Positions 63,811-64,000 of a stretch of DNA of 64,000 nucleotides are shown one piece after another. Numbering within the stretch: position 1 is the stretch's first letter; the number at the start of each line of letters is the position of its first letter. Position numbers and translations under genes: made by a program. The notes under the pieces were generated by a model that was not told the DNA's origin, ran no database searches, and saw only the letters and a list, made by a program, of their open reading frames with translations. Source of the DNA: Streptomyces sp. CA-210063 (GTDB taxonomy: Bacteria > Actinomycetota > Actinomycetes > Streptomycetales > Streptomycetaceae); the NCBI RefSeq assembly GCF_024612015.1, contig NZ_CP102512.1, forward strand, positions 9,796,001 to 9,860,000, given 5' to 3'.

Positions 63811-64000
63811 GGAGCCGTCACGGCACACGACCTCGATGCCCGGATGCTCGCGCAGCCAAGCTTCCAGCGTGTCGGCGGTGCGGTCGGGCAGCACGTCGAT
63901 CCGCTCATAGGTCCCGGCGTCGATCACCACGGTGGCATAGCGGTGCCGCCGGCGCAGAGCGAAGTCGTCGACGCCGATCACGCGGGGCGTCCGCCCGGTG
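63811..64000 (-). mobile_element. ISL3-family transposase fragment, running off the window
   Basis: On the minus strand from the window end: [20 protein letters not shown], then [20 protein letters not shown] and [12 protein letters not shown], a core part of ISL3 DDE transposases including the first catalytic D (VDDFAL). It ends at about 63815 right against the oxidoreductase remnant; no terminal inverted repeat is seen at the junction. The N-terminal part lies beyond 64000. Confidence 0.75.

Overview
The window is high-GC DNA with strong third-position GC bias, GTG and TTG starts, frequent ATGA/GTGA stop-start overlaps and actinobacterial gene families (PAS-PP2C phosphatase, Cmx-type efflux pump, many GntR/IclR/PadR regulators). 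It looks like a Streptomyces chromosome, probably an accessory part, because it holds several catabolic operons, gene remnants, a MITE-like insertion and a transposase fragment. No rRNA, tRNA or CRISPR array was seen.

Layout. (1) 1-4.3 kb, minus strand: an aconitase-family enzyme cut by the window edge, a GntR/FCD regulator and an NmrA-like oxidoreductase. (2) 4.4-17.8 kb, minus strand: a tightly coupled operon matching the E. coli yehI-yehQ type locus: DUF4132 protein, a 1637-residue protein of unknown function, a YehL-type MoxR AAA+ ATPase, a fused DUF5682-VWA protein carrying 18 heptapeptide repeats, a SWIM zinc-finger protein and a small protein. (3) 18.1-19.6 kb: a Cmx/CmrA-like drug exporter with a possible leader-peptide attenuator. 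(4) 19.9-30.4 kb, plus strand: the most striking region. A secreted CE18/Agd3-like deacetylase, a PelF-like glycosyltransferase, a polytopic membrane protein, a LegB-like NDP-sugar dehydratase/epimerase, a nucleotidyltransferase, a second SDR, a Spherulin4/Sph3-like (GH135) protein and a GH114/Ega3-like lipoprotein lie in one run. This is the toolkit of the fungal galactosaminogalactan pathway in bacterial, Pel-flavoured form, and suggests a partly deacetylated galactosamine-containing exopolysaccharide.

(5) 30.4-33.3 kb: a hypothetical protein, a PAS-PP2C phosphatase and a frameshifted AraC regulator. (6) 33.3-38.4 kb, minus strand: a five-gene catabolic operon (intradiol dioxygenase, DoxX with an in-frame MITE-like insertion, amidohydrolase, class III CoA-transferase, citryl-CoA-lyase-like protein) behind a TetR-like palindrome. 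(7) 38.5-41.1 kb: a duplicated SnoaL-like secreted protein, YceI and an SDR. (8) 41.2-49.5 kb: an extradiol pathway with LigA/LigB-type dioxygenase, VanA/VanB-type Rieske oxygenase, SDR, muconolactone-isomerase-like protein, hydrolase and a GalB-like PIG-L hydratase, divergent from a frameshifted GalC/LigK-type aldolase gene and its GntR regulator. With no LigC or LigI in view, it fits gallate-type better than protocatechuate-type ring cleavage.

(9) 49.6-60.4 kb: acyl-CoA synthetase, PAS/GAF histidine kinase with NarL-type regulator, SDR, IclR regulator, two aldehyde dehydrogenases and a Tat-exported SMP-30-like protein. Shared sequence motifs link several of these promoters to the lig/van and YceI operons. 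(10) 60.9-64 kb: a GDSL hydrolase, PadR and SnoaL-like genes, then decayed genes (a YhgE-like membrane protein and an FAD oxidoreductase) ending in an ISL3 transposase fragment that runs off the window.
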